Below, piece by piece: positions 6,698 to 7,305 of a stretch of DNA of 7,305 bases. The stretch covers positions 1 through 7,305 of the forward strand of contig JALQYS010000546.1 in the NCBI GenBank assembly GCA_023254015.1, read 5' to 3'. A program made the translations under genes and the position numbers. Under the pieces are notes generated by a model that saw nothing but the letters and a program-made list of their open reading frames with translations, made no database searches and was not told where the DNA came from. The stretch is from Paracoccaceae bacterium. Its GTDB lineage: Bacteria; Pseudomonadota; Alphaproteobacteria; Rhodobacterales; Rhodobacteraceae. Within the stretch, counting starts at the first letter, position 1; every line of letters starts with the position of its first letter.

Positions 6698-7305
6698 TTT
6701 TCGGTCCTTTCACATTGGGGTGGTTGATCAGATCGCCTGCCGCCCGCTTGGGCATTTCGGCGCTTCCCACCGCCGCCCGCCGTTTGACTTGGCGGATGAC
6801 AACGGGGCATTTCGTTTTGCTTTGATAAAGCACCTGACAATTCAGGCAGTTGACACACTCGTTCGGATTGATCTCTCCGGTCGGGTGTATGGCTTGGACC
6901 ATGCATTCATTGGCGCAGGTCTGGCAGGGATTGCCGCAGTCGTGATACCGCTTCAGCCAGTCGAACATCCGCAACCGAGCCGGAATGGCCAGCGCCGCGC
7001 CCAAGGGGCAAAGATAGCGGCAGTAGAAGCGTTCGACGAACAGCCCCGCCATAAGCAGCGCCGCGACATAGGCCACGAAAGGCCATGCCCGCAGGAATTT
7101 CAGCACGATGGCGGTCTTGAAGGGTTCGATCTCGGCATAGTGTTCGGCTTGGTCGATCGACATCAGCGACACACCGAACAGCCCAAGGAAGATCATGTAT
7201 TTGATCGGCCACAGGCGTTCGTGCAGACCCCAAGGCAGCGTCCATTGCGGGATATGCAGGGCCTTGGCGATGCGGTTGGTCAGCTCTTGCAGCGCGCCAA
7301 AGGGG
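6690..7305 (-). CDS. nosR: NosR, C-terminal part (membrane flavo-iron-sulfur protein; 5' end beyond window)
   Basis: This is the last 204 residues of NosR; the frame runs open through the window's right edge. NosR is an inner-membrane protein needed for nosZ expression and for electron supply that keeps NosZ active. Visible here are PFGALQELTNRIAKALHIPQ at the edge, a membrane segment (MIFLGLFGVSLMS), the EPFKTA block, a second membrane segment (WPFVAYVAALLMAGLFV) and the motif FYCRYLCPLGAALAIP. Two cysteine clusters follow, CGNPCQTCANEC and CVNCLNCQVLYQSKTKCP, the ferredoxin-like [4Fe-4S] motifs of the NosR/NapH type, placed on the cytoplasmic side. A basic tail of about 35 residues ends the protein. 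The periplasmic FMN-binding domain, target of NosX, lies upstream and is not in the window. The stop codon lies inside the nosZ start region (8-base overlap). Confidence 0.95.
   Translation of the reverse strand, partial: PFGALQELTNRIAKALHIPQWTLPWGLHERLWPIKYMIFLGLFGVSLMSIDQAEHYAEIEPFKTAIVLKFLRAWPFVAYVAALLMAGLFVERFYCRYLCPLGAALAIPARLRMFDWLKRYHDCGNPCQTCANECMVQAIHPTGEINPNECVNCLNCQVLYQSKTKCPVVIRQVKRRAAVGSAEMPKRAAGDLINHPNVKGPKNV
6705..6711 (-). promoter_or_regulatory. Ribosome binding site of nosZ, inside the nosR 3' end
   Basis: On the minus strand the sequence reads GAAAGGA, 7 bases before the nosZ ATG at 6697. It is a strong Shine-Dalgarno match and it lies within the final codons of nosR. Ribosomes finishing nosR therefore stop directly at the nosZ start, which implies translational coupling. 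Confidence 0.8.

Noticed and set aside
1..7305. tRNA, rRNA, CRISPR array, transposase, phage gene or toxin-antitoxin pair
   Set aside because: None was recognised on either strand. The window is almost entirely filled by nos genes, and the only repeat found is the 59-bp pair.

Overview
The window holds most of a nitrous oxide reductase (nos) operon, transcribed leftward on the minus strand in the order nosR (3' part only), nosZ, nosD, nosF, nosY, nosL, nosX. High GC content, a Tat-exported clade I type NosZ, a cytoplasmic NosF with a membrane NosY, and a terminal nosX all point to a denitrifying alphaproteobacterium. Rhodobacterales/Paracoccaceae is the most likely group. This assignment comes from remembered family resemblance, not from a database search.

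Layout, right to left (direction of transcription). Positions 7305-6690 carry the C-terminal part of NosR, with membrane segments and cysteine-rich ferredoxin-like motifs. Positions 6697-4739 are nosZ, complete, with all seven CuZ histidines and all CuA ligands recognisable. Positions 4733-3405 are nosD, 3439-2543 nosF, 2546-1725 nosY, 1728-1171 nosL and 1166-270 nosX. Every junction is an overlap or a gap of at most 5 bases (8-base overlap, 5-base gap, 35-base overlap, 4-base overlap, 4-base overlap, 4-base gap). There is no room for internal promoters in intergenic DNA, so the genes look like one translationally coupled transcript whose promoter lies upstream of nosR, outside the window.

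How the genes work together: NosZ is the periplasmic N2O-to-N2 reductase. NosD, NosF and NosY form the ABC-type machine needed to mature its CuZ copper-sulfide centre. NosL is an outer-membrane or membrane-anchored copper chaperone that supplies Cu(I). NosR is the membrane flavo-iron-sulfur protein that supports electron supply and nosZ expression, and NosX is the ApbE-like flavin transferase that flavinylates NosR.

Left edge: positions about 47-226 on the plus strand encode the C-terminal end of a small protein that resembles the DUF3775 family, convergent to nosX, with a GC-rich hairpin between the two stop codons. The first 59 bases of the window are an exact copy of an internal piece of nosX (668-726) and join the DUF3775-like sequence across a short stretch that makes sense in both. 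This is the one clear anomaly in the window, and a contig-end assembly chimera is the most likely explanation. I found no previously undescribed system; the rest is a well-conserved, intact nos cluster.
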